Below, piece by piece: positions 35,083 through 45,600 of a DNA stretch of 64,000 nucleotides. A program made the translations under genes and the position numbers. The first letter of the stretch is position 1; each line of letters starts with the position of its first letter. The notes beneath the pieces are model-generated. The model saw only the letters and a program-made list of their open reading frames with translations. It ran no database searches and was not told the DNA's origin. Source of the stretch: Radiobacillus kanasensis (lineage in GTDB: Bacteria; Bacillota; Bacilli; Bacillales; Amphibacillaceae); NCBI RefSeq assembly GCF_021049245.1, contig NZ_CP088020.1:3664001-3728000 (forward strand). The letters are read 5' to 3'.

Positions 35083-37023
35083 CTAAATGATATTGAGATT
35101 TACTAATCGTTGTGTGAACTTTTTAAACGCTTCATCATTTTTCGAATCTTTCATGGCATCCACTTTCTCGTAAATCGTGATTGCCTCATCATAATTACGT
35201 TGATTTTCATTTTTGACCTGTTCAATATCTAAGAGTAGATTTCCCAGTTTCACATAAGCATCTATGTAGTCTGGAAATTCCTCAATCGTTTGCTGGAACT
35301 GTTCCTTGGCCTGGGCGACTTCTCCCATTTCTTGATAGATAACTCCAATGGTGACTTCTAGTTCTTTCTTGTCGTCCACATTATTAGAAATTAAGCTACG
35401 GTAATGCTCTACCGCTTGGCTAAAATCATCTCTAGCTGTAACCTCATCTTTGGAATTCACACCACGACTATAATAAGATTGAGCTAGTTTTCGCTCAAAA
35501 CTAAGCTCGTACTTCACGTAAAGAGTTTCATCATCAAGGATGGTGAGCACTTCATCAGCTTTTTGAACTAATTCAATAGCTTTCGTATTCGCTTCTTGAA
35601 TCTGACTTTTGTACGAGATATAAATATTAGCAAGTGTATTGTAGTTTTCTATCTTCTTACTGTTATTGGGAAGTTTATCGGTATAACTCTCAAAATCTAT
35701 TAATTCATCCGCAAATTTTTCATAATCGATATTTAAGCTACTTAACGTCGTAGCAAGAGAGATATAATATTTCACATCTGGAATCTCTTCCTCGTTAACA
35801 GCTCTAAAATAGGTGAGCGCTGAAGAATAATCCTTTTTCACATCAAAATACGTCATTCCGACTTTATAAAGGACTTCATCATTTTTTTGAATGTTGCCGT
35901 ACTCGTCCTTAATGTAGGCTTCTACCTTCGAGAGCCCAATGTCCGTTTCTTCTCTATTGATGTACAAATCTAACAGATTAATATAGGCGTCTGACCGCTG
36001 TTTATCTAGTTCTATTGCTTTCTCTAGTTGCTCAATGGATTTTGAAAAATCTCCTTCAATCCAGGCAACGCTAGAATCATTGATGATGTTCATGTAATCC
36101 TGAAACTGTTCTTTCTGAATCCCTTGATACCCAAATGCGGCAGATGTTGAGGATAATAAAAATAAAACAAACGGTATAGCGAACAAGGATATTTTTTTTA
36201 CTTGTTTTTTCTTATAACCTTTCGTTAATCGATCAATGTTGATTAAATCGAAAGAGAGCTCTTCACAAGATTGATAACGATTCGCAGGTTCTAGCTGGGT
36301 ACATTTATGAATAATATGTTCCAAGCCCTCAGGCAAAGATGGATCCCAATAACGAATCGGTTTTATTTCAAAAGGAGGATCTGCAAGGCTCTTTCCGGTG
36401 ATTAAGGTGTAGAGGGTTACTCCTAAGCTGTAGATATCAGTCCTAGCGTCCGTCTGTTGCCCCGAAATTTGTTCGGGCGCAGCGTATGCTTTGGTTCCTA
36501 AGTTGGTTGTATCGGTGTTGCTCTCTGTTTTAAACTCTCTTGCGATACCAAAATCTATTAGTTTAATTTTCCCATCAGGGGTAAGCATGACATTGTCTGG
36601 TTTCATATCCCGATAAATAATCGGGTGTGGTTTTCTCGTATGTAAGTATGCCAACACATCACTAAGCTGTTTCGCCCAATTAATGACTTGCTTCGCGGGA
36701 ATTGTTTCCTCTTTCGCAAGTTTTTCTTTTAAAGACTCGCCCTCAATGTAATCCATCACAACGTAAATATCGCCTTCGGATTCGATAATGTCATAGATTT
36801 TAGGCAGAGCTCCATGGTCTAGCTTTTTCAGCATATTTGCTTCCACTACTAGACTGTTAATGAGCAACTCGTTGTTACTGTTCCCTCGTTTGCGAATATC
36901 CTTTACGACCAACGATTTGTTTAATCGGTTATCCATAGCTAAATAGACGACACTCATACCGCCACGGCCGATCTCTTTCAAGATTTCATATCGTTCATCA
37001 ATTACCGTTCCTATATTTAACAT
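35083..37023 (-). CDS. Transmembrane Ser/Thr protein kinase with TPR region
   Basis: A 646-aa protein. The kinase domain (about 12-265) has the glycine loop GRGGMSVV, Lys41, YRDMKPDN with Asp139 (Tyr in place of His of HRD), DFG (157-159) and APEQ, so it should be active. A single membrane helix (about 278-300) follows, then a TPR-rich part (about 315-646) expected outside the cell. PASTA repeats, which usual PrkC kinases carry, are absent. It lies between the PP2C gene and the T-motif protein gene, and probably phosphorylates components of this T7SS locus. ATG 37023 follows AGGTGG. Confidence 0.87.
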   Translation of the reverse strand: MLNIGTVIDERYEILKEIGRGGMSVVYLAMDNRLNKSLVVKDIRKRGNSNNELLINSLVVEANMLKKLDHGALPKIYDIIESEGDIYVVMDYIEGESLKEKLAKEETIPAKQVINWAKQLSDVLAYLHTRKPHPIIYRDMKPDNVMLTPDGKIKLIDFGIAREFKTESNTDTTNLGTKAYAAPEQISGQQTDARTDIYSLGVTLYTLITGKSLADPPFEIKPIRYWDPSLPEGLEHIIHKCTQLEPANRYQSCEELSFDLINIDRLTKGYKKKQVKKISLFAIPFVLFLLSSTSAAFGYQGIQKEQFQDYMNIINDSSVAWIEGDFSKSIEQLEKAIELDKQRSDAYINLLDLYINREETDIGLSKVEAYIKDEYGNIQKNDEVLYKVGMTYFDVKKDYSSALTYFRAVNEEEIPDVKYYISLATTLSSLNIDYEKFADELIDFESYTDKLPNNSKKIENYNTLANIYISYKSQIQEANTKAIELVQKADEVLTILDDETLYVKYELSFERKLAQSYYSRGVNSKDEVTARDDFSQAVEHYRSLISNNVDDKKELEVTIGVIYQEMGEVAQAKEQFQQTIEEFPDYIDAYVKLGNLLLDIEQVKNENQRNYDEAITIYEKVDAMKDSKNDEAFKKFTQRLVNLNII

Positions 37024-37058
37024 AGAAAACCACCTAACATTCCTTTCTTATCTAACGA

Positions 37059-37826
37059 TTAGACAACTTTTGTTACGATTACCGATATGTTGTCCACTTC
37101 TTTACGCTGTTTTACCATGTTGATTAATTCATGAATTTTTTCTTTAATTTGTTCTTGCGTTGAGACATGGTCTGGGTGAAGGTTTTCAATTATTTCATCC
37201 ATTGATATCTCATGGTAAAACCCGTCCGTACAAAGCAGATAGGATGCTCCAGGCTCTACGCTTCCTTTTGTAACCACAACATTAATGTCTGGTTTTGCAC
37301 CAACACATTGAAGGAGAACATTGCGATTAGGATGTACCTTAGCTTGTGCTTCTGTAATATTCCCTCGCTCTACTTCTCTTGCTACTAGAGATTGATCCTT
37401 TGTTAATTGAACAAGCTGAGCGGTAACAGCATACGCTCTACTATCCCCAATCTGAACGAGATAATAGATAGAATCGATAATGAGCATCGCCGTGACCGTT
37501 GTACCTAGCTTCACCTGTTTTGACTCTCCATAGGAAAGGATCTTGCTATTAAGCTGCTCTATATAATGAACGAGTTGCTCTGTCATGTTATCCTCAAACT
37601 CATCTTGAGAAATCAGACTCGGTAACGTTTCCTCAAACCAGTCGGATAGAGATCTTATCACAGTCGCACTAGCTAGTTCTCCATGCGTTAACCCACCCAT
37701 ACCATCGCAAACGACAAATAATCCGATAGGTCCCCTTGAGCTTTTCGCTGTTTTAATTAATAAGGCATCTTGGTTTGTTTTTTTTTGAACGCCGACATCT
37801 GTATGGTATGCCGTTATAAAAGCCAT
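37059..37826 (-). CDS. PP2C-family Ser/Thr protein phosphatase
   Basis: A phosphatase of about 255 aa. TNQDALL, VCDGMGGLTHGE, QIGDSRAY, LCTDGFYHE and DNISVIV place the manganese-binding aspartates as in PrpC/Stp. It should reverse the work of the kinase encoded next. ATG 37826 is preferred because GGGGA lies just upstream, and GTG 37838 is the alternative. It is about 11 bases after the FHA gene, so part of the same unit. Confidence 0.87.
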   Translation of the reverse strand: MAFITAYHTDVGVQKKTNQDALLIKTAKSSRGPIGLFVVCDGMGGLTHGELASATVIRSLSDWFEETLPSLISQDEFEDNMTEQLVHYIEQLNSKILSYGESKQVKLGTTVTAMLIIDSIYYLVQIGDSRAYAVTAQLVQLTKDQSLVAREVERGNITEAQAKVHPNRNVLLQCVGAKPDINVVVTKGSVEPGASYLLCTDGFYHEISMDEIIENLHPDHVSTQEQIKEKIHELINMVKQRKEVDNISVIVTKVV

Positions 37827-37849
37827 AGTTATCCCCACTTCAACCTAAT

Positions 37850-39103
37850 TTAAAATACTCTAAACTCAAATTCCTCATTCGCCAATTTTATTTTGTCCTC
37901 ATGCCTGATTTTGACTTTCTCATTTGGTTTTAGCTTCGTTCCGTTTACAAAGCTTCCATTTGTTGATTGATTATCTTGTAAGAAATACTCATCTTGTTTC
38001 ATTACTAATTTGGCGTGGACACGCCCCACTACTTTGTTCGCACAAATATAATCCGCTTGTTGAGGATCTCTTCCGATGATGAATTCATCTTTTGTTACAT
38101 AAACCTTTTCATTACTGGAATCTACTAGGAGAAAAGGCTTGCTTAACTGCTGATTATTATTCCCAAGGAAAGTTGTCCCTTCCTCTTCTTGGTGAGAAAC
38201 CGTTCCAAGCACTGTCGTTCCATTTGCATCGTCTTCCCAATCGTCAGAAGGATTATTTCGGAGACTTGGACCGATATTAATGGAGGCCCCGGTTAAGGAA
38301 TTTTGACGTAAAAAACCAGAGTTTCGATCATCAAGCTCTGTACGTGTCACGCGTTTATAGTTAACCTCTTCTTCTATTTCAAGACTCTTACTTTTTTTCT
38401 TGTCTACTCGCTTACTACTGTATTGGGAGGTTAGCGTACCGTTATCGACAGAGCTTTTCACCTCACTCACCGCTTGGCCAGGACTATAAAAATGACTGTT
38501 GCTTTGTTCGGCATGCTGTGTTTTTTCCACGATATGCTCTGGTGTTAAATCCTTTAAAGTATTGAAAAAGGTCGAGGTTGTTACGTCCTTTGACTCAACC
38601 AAATAATTATGTAATTCAATATAATAGTCGATATCTTCTTTTTCACGATAAGGAATGGAAGCAATTAACTCCTTTAAAAACTGCTTAAATGAGATTAATT
38701 CCCCTTGCTGCATGCCGTTTATAGGGAGGTAAAGGAAAACCATTCGACCAGTGATTTCGTCTATGTATATGTGACTTGGATCTACAACAAATTGGTCTAA
38801 CCTTAATCCACCTAGTTCTGCCTCTTCCAATGTATGTGCAACATTCAACAGAACCTCTGACAATTTGTCCCTTGTTACAGAACCCGAGAGATAATCCTTT
38901 AAGGTTGCAGTTGAAATAACATCATACTGTAAATAACAACCATCATCTCTTTCTAAAAATACACACGGCAAAAGACCCGGAATGGAATTCTCCTTTAATA
39001 CATCTAGTTCTGAATGAATCACTTCTTCTTTTTCTTTAACCATATAAACTAAAAAACTAGTTGCTTCATAATCCTCTGCTCTTAGCGGTATTTGATTAAT
39101 CAT
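37850..39103 (-). CDS. DUF6382-FHA protein, phosphothreonine reader of the T7SS locus
   Basis: 417 aa. Start ATG 39103 lies ten bases after AAGGAG. The 28-codon extension to 39187 has no ribosome site. Residues 1-185 look like DUF6382, a kinase-like fold without catalytic motifs. A linker (about 186-335) contains GTTVLG (Thr296) and EGTTFLG (Thr310), followed by an FHA domain (338-417) with intact GR, RVHA and TNGSFVNG. No membrane helix. In classic T7SSb, EssB has a pseudokinase-fold cytosolic part. This protein may be its soluble counterpart, which is inference. Confidence 0.8.
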   Translation of the reverse strand: MINQIPLRAEDYEATSFLVYMVKEKEEVIHSELDVLKENSIPGLLPCVFLERDDGCYLQYDVISTATLKDYLSGSVTRDKLSEVLLNVAHTLEEAELGGLRLDQFVVDPSHIYIDEITGRMVFLYLPINGMQQGELISFKQFLKELIASIPYREKEDIDYYIELHNYLVESKDVTTSTFFNTLKDLTPEHIVEKTQHAEQSNSHFYSPGQAVSEVKSSVDNGTLTSQYSSKRVDKKKSKSLEIEEEVNYKRVTRTELDDRNSGFLRQNSLTGASINIGPSLRNNPSDDWEDDANGTTVLGTVSHQEEEGTTFLGNNNQQLSKPFLLVDSSNEKVYVTKDEFIIGRDPQQADYICANKVVGRVHAKLVMKQDEYFLQDNQSTNGSFVNGTKLKPNEKVKIRHEDKIKLANEEFEFRVF

Positions 39104-39266
39104 CGAAATCCTACTCCTTACTATAGTGTTGAACATATACAGGTGCGATGAAGGAGAACAATCAGCAACTGTGCTCATTGTCCTCATTCACCGACTGTAT
39201 TCACCTTACGAATTTGTCTTATGTAGCTCTCTCTTCTAACCGTTCATCCGCAAGGGGAGGAGTGCA

Positions 39267-39569
39267 TTATTTAAATGCACTCGCGTTATTATTAATAGCT
39301 GTTTCGGCTGTGTTATAGTTCGTAACCGTAGCATCTAGAAACTTCGCATAGCTATCGACAACTTGACGATACTCTTCAAAACGTGGCGCTAAAGCATTGA
39401 AGTTTGATCTAATCGTATTAGATGCATCACTTTGCCAAGTTGAAGCAAGATCATTCATGTCTCGCTTGATTTGATCCAGTCTCGTAGAGAGCTGCTCGTT
39501 TAAAGTACGAATTTGACCAGCCGTATTACTTACCTCATTAAGGGAAACCTTAATTCCTTCTACAGACAT
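39267..39569 (-). CDS. WXG100-family T7SS substrate (EsxA-like), second copy
   Basis: A 100-aa helical hairpin protein. STWQSDASNTI carries the WXG-type turn (WQS), and the C-terminal helix ends with YxxxD/E-like spacing (YNTAETAI). ATG 39569 follows AGGAGG by eight bases. Secreted as a dimer by EssC. It lies 20 bases after the other WXG100 gene, so the two may pair. Confidence 0.85.
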   Translation of the reverse strand: MSVEGIKVSLNEVSNTAGQIRTLNEQLSTRLDQIKRDMNDLASTWQSDASNTIRSNFNALAPRFEEYRQVVDSYAKFLDATVTNYNTAETAINNNASAFK

Positions 39570-39588
39570 CCAATCCACCTCCTAGTTA

Positions 39589-39891
39589 TTAGTTTGTTAA
39601 ACGTTTCGCAGCATGAATTACTTCATTTTGCGTTTCTTGGTATGTTTTTGCGCTTAATCTTAAGAATTCAGAATACTGTCTCATTAAAGATTCCATTTTG
39701 TTAAAGTCCTCCATGAAGCCTTTAATCTGTGTAACGAAAGCCATGTTATCCTGACCTTGCCACGCTGCACCCATACCATCAACTTCGTTAAATAGACGGT
39801 CATAAAGCTGTTTGTAATCTGCTGCTTCTTGCTCAATTTTCCCAGCAGCTTGATTAAGCTTATCTGGATTTACCGTAATCGATCTTGACAT
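39589..39891 (-). CDS. WXG100-family T7SS substrate (EsxA-like), first copy
   Basis: A 100-aa protein. MSRSITVNPDKLNQAAGKI starts helix one, GAAWQGQDNMAF is a perfect WXG turn near residue 44, and helix two follows. AAAGGAGGTG precedes the ATG. It matches YukE/EsxA in length and layout. The position between EssC/lipase genes and the FHA/kinase set supports a T7SS role. Confidence 0.9.
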   Translation of the reverse strand: MSRSITVNPDKLNQAAGKIEQEAADYKQLYDRLFNEVDGMGAAWQGQDNMAFVTQIKGFMEDFNKMESLMRQYSEFLRLSAKTYQETQNEVIHAAKRLTN

Positions 39892-39923
39892 TTATATCAC
39901 CTCCTTTAAAGGATAATAGACTA

Positions 39924-40115
39924 CTAGATTCTCCGTAATTGATCCCTTATCTGTCTATACTGACTTGCTGCATCTTCTAAGCTTCGAGAGCAAGTTAATT
40001 GACCAATTCCTCTAAACTCTCTACTAATTCCATATGAAATAGTATCTAGTTCTCTTGCTATATCATTGAGTACATCTATGATTTGTTCGATTTCTTGTCT
40101 TACTTTTTTATCCAT
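39924..40115 (-). CDS. 63-aa helical protein, candidate partner of the lipase effector
   Basis: A short protein predicted to be two helices (MDKKVRQEIEQIIDVLNDIA, then LEDAASQYRQIRDQLRRI). AAAAGGAG precedes ATG 40115, and the gene starts 15 bases after the lipase stop. LXG-type T7SS effectors commonly need small helical partners encoded next to them. This fits, but no family was recognised. Confidence 0.65.
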   Translation of the reverse strand: MDKKVRQEIEQIIDVLNDIARELDTISYGISREFRGIGQLTCSRSLEDAASQYRQIRDQLRRI

Positions 40116-40129
40116 GGATTAAACTCCTT

Positions 40130-41566
40130 TTAAGAAATCGTGCTTGCCTTTCGGGTAAGTTTACGTTCGGTTGCTTGCATCATGTCGGCTGTTATCGTCA
40201 AATAACTAACCGCCTGATTCATCCGATTTGGAAAACTACTGATGACATCTGCTAAAAATACAGAATCAAGATCAAAAAAGTCTGCTTTCCAGTATAAAAG
40301 ATCGATTTGATTGTTGACCGCTCTCGTTTTTCGATTAATCCTCCGCAATCGGTCGGCATAGTACATTAATCTAGAAATATCAACCTTTATGTGTTCCTCG
40401 GAAGAACCGCCGCCTCCTACTTTCCATGTGAAACCTTTTGTAAATAGTGTTTCGACGAACGATAATACATCATCGAAAAAGTTAGATACTTCTGCAACGA
40501 GAGCCACGGAAACATGTTTTAATGTAGTTATTGTTTGAACAGCCATATTCCTTACTTGAATAACCTCATCGATGAGACCTTTGGATGCTAAATAGAGCAT
40601 TCGAGTTAACGTTACATCGATAGCGTAAGCAACATCCTTATTTTTTACTTTATTTTTAAAATCGATTGCATCCGAAAGAAGAACAGTTAGAAGACTTCCT
40701 CCCTCTCTGAGAAAGGAGGCACCTTCCCTAACATTTTTTAATTCCCCTTCGGCATTGAAGCTGACGGTTGATAGTCCGTGTGGATAGAATAAATCCTCAT
40801 CTCGGTATTCTGAAAAAGAACGAATAGTCTTTACTGTTTTGTCTACGTAAGGCGCATAGCCAAGTCCTGATACAACATCCCACTCATGAGCGATAAAAGT
40901 CATTTGTTCGTCCAATGCTTTTCTTTGACCGTCATGTAAATCCCACCAGTAAAGAGGAGCCCCATTCACTACATAAGCACTTATATTTTCCGTGTAATGT
41001 TGAACTAAAACATCAGAAGCTAGATTTCCTCCTTTAGAGTGACCAAGCAAAAATCTTTCACCTGATATCCCTTCACTATTTTGATAGTTTTGAACGTACT
41101 TTTCATAAAAGGCATTTGCTTCTTCCTGTTGGGTTATCTCTTGCCCAAGACCAGCCTGGATATTCGATAACCAATCCGTTTCAAAATGAGGCTCACTTCC
41201 CCTGAATAATGCTGCCGAATTTCCTTCCTCATCTGCAAAGGCGTAACCTACAAAGCCTGAGTTGGACTCACCGTTGGAGTTGTTTCCATCGTTAGGGTTG
41301 TGGTTTTGGTAGGCGATTAGCTTAATATCTTGGAGCTTGGGATTACTTTGAACAACCTCTTCAATTTTTTGAATTTCTGAGTATGTTGGTTCATGCGAAC
41401 TAACTTCCCTTTTCATATACTTAATTACACTACTTAATGAGTAACTGAGGTTTTCATTAAGTCGTATATCAGTAGGTAAATCATAGTAAGATAACCTTAA
41501 TAAGGTGTAACTTTCATAATCATTTAAGCTAGAAAGTGACAAAATATCACTCCTCAAGAGATTCAT
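40130..41566 (-). CDS. Lipase-type candidate T7SS effector with C-terminal helical targeting domain
   Basis: 478 aa without a signal peptide. Residues about 95-290 form an alpha/beta-hydrolase of the Mbeg1/DUF2974 lipase type. The nucleophile Ser is in LLGHSKGGNLAS, an upstream FRGSEPHFETDW block matches lipase class 3 style, and the late HEWD/HGL segments offer Asp and His. Residues about 310-478 are helical, ending VSYLTITADMMQATERKL, and resemble an LXG-like domain at the C-terminus. Catalytic part first and targeting part last is the reverse layout known from the staphylococcal T7SS lipase TslA. The preceding lipoprotein gene overlaps by 20 bases. Confidence 0.75.
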   Translation of the reverse strand: MNLLRSDILSLSSLNDYESYTLLRLSYYDLPTDIRLNENLSYSLSSVIKYMKREVSSHEPTYSEIQKIEEVVQSNPKLQDIKLIAYQNHNPNDGNNSNGESNSGFVGYAFADEEGNSAALFRGSEPHFETDWLSNIQAGLGQEITQQEEANAFYEKYVQNYQNSEGISGERFLLGHSKGGNLASDVLVQHYTENISAYVVNGAPLYWWDLHDGQRKALDEQMTFIAHEWDVVSGLGYAPYVDKTVKTIRSFSEYRDEDLFYPHGLSTVSFNAEGELKNVREGASFLREGGSLLTVLLSDAIDFKNKVKNKDVAYAIDVTLTRMLYLASKGLIDEVIQVRNMAVQTITTLKHVSVALVAEVSNFFDDVLSFVETLFTKGFTWKVGGGGSSEEHIKVDISRLMYYADRLRRINRKTRAVNNQIDLLYWKADFFDLDSVFLADVISSFPNRMNQAVSYLTITADMMQATERKLTRKASTIS

Positions 41567-42329
41567 AATGGTTAACTACATCATTCTTACTGTTAATTAA
41601 CAGATTAGGATTTACTCCATTTCCTGGATTCTCTGGAGCAAGTCTGTTATCCAGAGTTACAAAGCCGTAGACTTTTGCATCAAGATTTTCCCATGAAATA
41701 TTGTTTACATTGGCAGTTCTAATATAATCCGAAATATTTGATTCGGAGTCCACAAACCCTACTGTTACAATATAGTCTTTAGCTTTAAGTCCTTTTACTA
41801 GGTTAAACAGTTTATATATCGCATCCGAGTATTCCTGTACATTTGGTATGTTGGAAGTTCTTACAACGGTCTTAAGGATAACTGTAAACTCTTCAGGGCT
41901 TTCTTTAATTAGGGCATCAATTTCTTTACTATCAACGTTTTCAGTAATAATCCCTGGTGAAGCTCTAAGCATTATTTTAAACTCACTTAATTCTGGTAAA
42001 TATCTATCTATGGCTTCCTTATTGAAGTTTTCAAGTTCGTAAGCCCAATTGGCCGTTGTATAACCATCAGCAAATCCCGATTCATCAGGAAGTGCTTCGA
42101 CGGAAAAAACGATTTCGTTGTTGTCTTTGGGGTGAACGACATAATTATCACCACCATACATCTTTGGAAAGAGTTCACTTCCCTCTTTGCTGTATTCAAT
42201 CTCGAATTCCTTGTTATATTTATCCTCTAAATAACTCAGCACTTTTTCCTCTTGACTCATACAGCCACTCCCAATTGTTATAAAGCCAAACAATAAAATA
42301 AGTAGTAACAATCTGTGTTTACTTTTCAT
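41547..42329 (-). CDS. Lipoprotein, candidate immunity protein for the lipase
   Basis: A 260-aa protein with a signal peptide (MKSKHRLLLLILLFGFITIG) and a lipobox-like GSGC (Cys near 23), so probably anchored outside the membrane. The rest is soluble and unrecognised. It overlaps the start of the lipase gene by 20 bases, so both are made together. In the staphylococcal TslA system a lipoprotein protects the cell surface from the lipase. The same arrangement suggests immunity here. The Gly at the -3 position of the lipobox is not ideal. Confidence 0.65.
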   Translation of the reverse strand: MKSKHRLLLLILLFGFITIGSGCMSQEEKVLSYLEDKYNKEFEIEYSKEGSELFPKMYGGDNYVVHPKDNNEIVFSVEALPDESGFADGYTTANWAYELENFNKEAIDRYLPELSEFKIMLRASPGIITENVDSKEIDALIKESPEEFTVILKTVVRTSNIPNVQEYSDAIYKLFNLVKGLKAKDYIVTVGFVDSESNISDYIRTANVNNISWENLDAKVYGFVTLDNRLAPENPGNGVNPNLLINSKNDVVNHYESLEE

Positions 42330-42371
42330 ACAGAACTCATCCTTTTAGGATTTTGAATAATTTCCACATAT

Positions 42372-42623
42372 TTACACCAGCATCAACTTCGCACCATTCG
42401 TCAGACCAGTCTCTTCCACAGTCTTGTTAATATCCAAGATTGAACCTGTACTTCGATCACAAACAATTGTGTCATAGCTCCCTTGAAAATATCCCTCGGA
42501 CAACTCTGTCATCGCGTTGGCTACTAGCAATAGGACCTCATGTATTTTACTCTCTAACGGGATGAACACATCATGTGTTTGCCTAGAGGCCGGTACATAG
42601 ACTTCGACTAATACTTTATCCAT
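42372..42623 (-). CDS. yukD: YukD/EsaB ubiquitin-like T7SS component
   Basis: 83 aa. VLVEVYVPASRQTHDVFIPL, LDINKTVEETGLTNGAKLML and the length match YukD/EsaB, a beta-grasp protein required for T7SSb. It overlaps the essC end by eight bases. No diglycine tail, as usual for YukD. Confidence 0.87.
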   Translation of the reverse strand: MDKVLVEVYVPASRQTHDVFIPLESKIHEVLLLVANAMTELSEGYFQGSYDTIVCDRSTGSILDINKTVEETGLTNGAKLMLV

Positions 42624-45600
42624 GATAGACCGCCTCCTTTTTGGATGACTTCGTTAGCATTTTAGTTAGGACAGGGCTTCCTTTTTTAACGACGTATCCA
42701 AAGTCCTCTGGGATCTCCTTATACATACTTGGTGGTAATTTCAGTTTCAGCATAAATTGATCGGAAATTCCATTGCCTATCCAAATCAAGTCGCTTAAGG
42801 ACACATGCTCCTTAAACCACGGTTCAAATGACATAGTGTTCAGTCGATCCGGAGTATCTGAAAGAATGATAGATACATTGAGTGAATCTCCTTTTTGCAG
42901 GAACACCTTTAGCTTATCCTGTCCATCATCCGATAGCTGCGCGAGTAAATCAGAGAATGAATCTATCACACATGTGATTCTAGGAAACTGTGGTTCTGGT
43001 TCTCCATTTTCAATCGCATCTTTTTTCGTATTATTTCGATGTACAAGTGTATTGAACAAGTCTACGACCTTTGCCTCTAACTCAGACGTGTCAGCAACAT
43101 AGTCTAATATCGGTGGTTCGTCAAACGCATGACCGTTTGGATCAAACAGTATAACCTCGCCATCCCCATATGCGGAATGGACTTCGGAAATCCCCTGTAT
43201 AAAGCCTGTAAAATTGCTGTTATAGGATGCTAATACTAGATTGATATAAGACTTCTGAAAATCATAATATGAAACCTCTAATGTCTCTTTCTCTACACCA
43301 ACCGGCATTTGGGTTATTCTTTTGTCGTTTAATACCTCTTTTACATATTCCATATCAACCGCATCTGGCAGTATTGGGATTCGCGGAGCTGATTGCTTAC
43401 TCCAGTTATCTCGTTTTTGCTTACAATATTCCGTTATAAAGGAATAAAGGTTCGTTGCTTGTTTAGAAATATGAGCAATTTGGAATTCATACGTACTACC
43501 CGATTTAAAAATACCTCGACCTTTATGTTTGGCTGGATATACGCCATCCACATTTCCAAGAATACCGGAATAATCCGATTGATCATTCAGCTGTAATACA
43601 TAGGTTTGCTTAAAGTTTTGCAGGAGTCTATAACGAATCGCTCCTGTATTAGTAGCCGTTACGATGAAGTAAATCCCATACTTCGTTCCTTCCCGTGTTA
43701 GGAAGGAAAGGGTCTCCTCTTGATCCTCATACATTTCAGAAAATGCTGAGTAGTTATGAATAATGACTACAATCGACGGCAAGCCTTGTTCGGAAACACT
43801 GTTGTATGACGTAAAGTCTCCTCCATAGTTAGAAAGCTGTTTTTTCCTTGTGTCTACTTCTCTATTTAAATATTGAAATAGATTGTTAATCTTTTCGGTA
43901 TCACTAGAAAGCATCACATCTCCAACATGAGGAGATTGCTGGAACCAAGTAAGAGTTTCCGTACCAAAATCTAAAACATAAAGATTGACCTCTTCTGGAG
44001 TATGCTCTTCCATTAATGAGTAAAGAAGGCTAGATATCCACGTCGTCTTTCCACTTCCAGACACGCCATAAATAAGGGCATTACCTTCCTGTGTAATCGG
44101 GAAACTCAACAGCTCCTGACTTTGATTAGCCGGGTCGTCATATTCACCTATTATTGGATTTAATTCAAAGCGGTTTGTCGTTTTCAACGGATATTTTTCT
44201 CTTAGTTTATCTATATAAATAAGTGCCGGAATAGGCTCTAACCAAAGCTGCTTCACCTTTATATTTTCTTGTTTAGCCAAATGAGCAAGGTACTTTGTAA
44301 CTTCATCAATTTGCTTCGGTGGATTTTTGACCTGGCCTTGGTTTTTATCGACTTTAGCACTTTTCACAATACGACCTAGGTTATCAATGACAACTACACT
44401 ATCATCCTTAGATTTTTCCACTTTATCTGTCGGGATATAAGGAGCTCCACCCCAGGCTGACTGTCCAAGCTCGAATATTTCATTGTAACCAACCTGTAAG
44501 TAAAAACGACCTGTGGTAGTTAGTTCTGCTGCATCTGGACGTTTAATAACCTCCATACTATCGGCTTTTTCCTGAACCTTCAGACTGATTCTAAACTTAC
44601 TGTTACTCCAAATCTGATCGTCCACGACACCAGAAGGCTTTTGGGTTGCTAGAATCAAGTGCACACCTAGGCTTCTTCCAATCCGTGCCGCACTCACTAG
44701 CTGATCCATGAATTCCGGTTGCTGTGTTTTTAATTCCGCAAACTCATCGGAAATCATGAATAAATGCTGAAGTGGCTCGGATACTAAACCTTCTCGATAA
44801 AGCTTCTGATATTTATAAATATCAATGTTACTTTCATTCATCTTCCTACTCGCTTCACCAAAAATGGCTTGCCTGCGTTTTAGTTCACTTTGGATAGAAA
44901 TAAGGGAACGATTGACTGCAGCGCCATCTAAATTCGTAATTGTTCCAGCCAAATGCGGAAGCTCGCTAAAGGAATTCGCCATTCCTCCACCTTTATAATC
45001 AATTAAAATAAAGGCAACCTCATCTGGGTGATAGTTCACGGCAAGGGATAAGATAAATGTCATAATAAATTCACTCTTACCAGACCCAGTCATCCCAGCA
45101 ATCAATCCATGAGGTCCATGATATTTTTCATGAAGATCGATATTAAATAAATCCCCCGTTGTACTGACGCCAATTGGTGTTTCAATCGTTAAAGTTGGGT
45201 TATTTTCTTTCCATCTCGTTAAAGCATTTAGATGCTCAATTTTCCCTACCCCAAACATTTCAAGGAATGTCAGCATCTCTGGCAGTGCGAAAGCTTCCAT
45301 GGATGTCGCAAGTTGGATGTTAGCAAGCTGGATGGCCAATTCTTCCGCTTCCTCAGGCATGTAAATATCTGTTTCAAAGCCTACGTATCGACCTGTGATA
45401 TCATCTTTGTCATAAAGCTTAGAAACACCTTGGTCCAGCTCTACAACCATCGTCGTTTCCTTCGGTAAATTTTTCAGTTCATCATACAACGTGATAAGGC
45501 TAACACCAATATCCAGCTTCTCTTTAAGCAAAAGATTAATCATCTCCGCTTTTGAAGCAAGTTTCCTACTCATGGAAAATACAACATAGTGATCCGTTAG

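Noticed and set aside
37850..39103. True EssB/YukC
   Set aside because: No membrane helix and an FHA domain at the end. EssB has one helix and no FHA, so only a partial functional likeness is possible.
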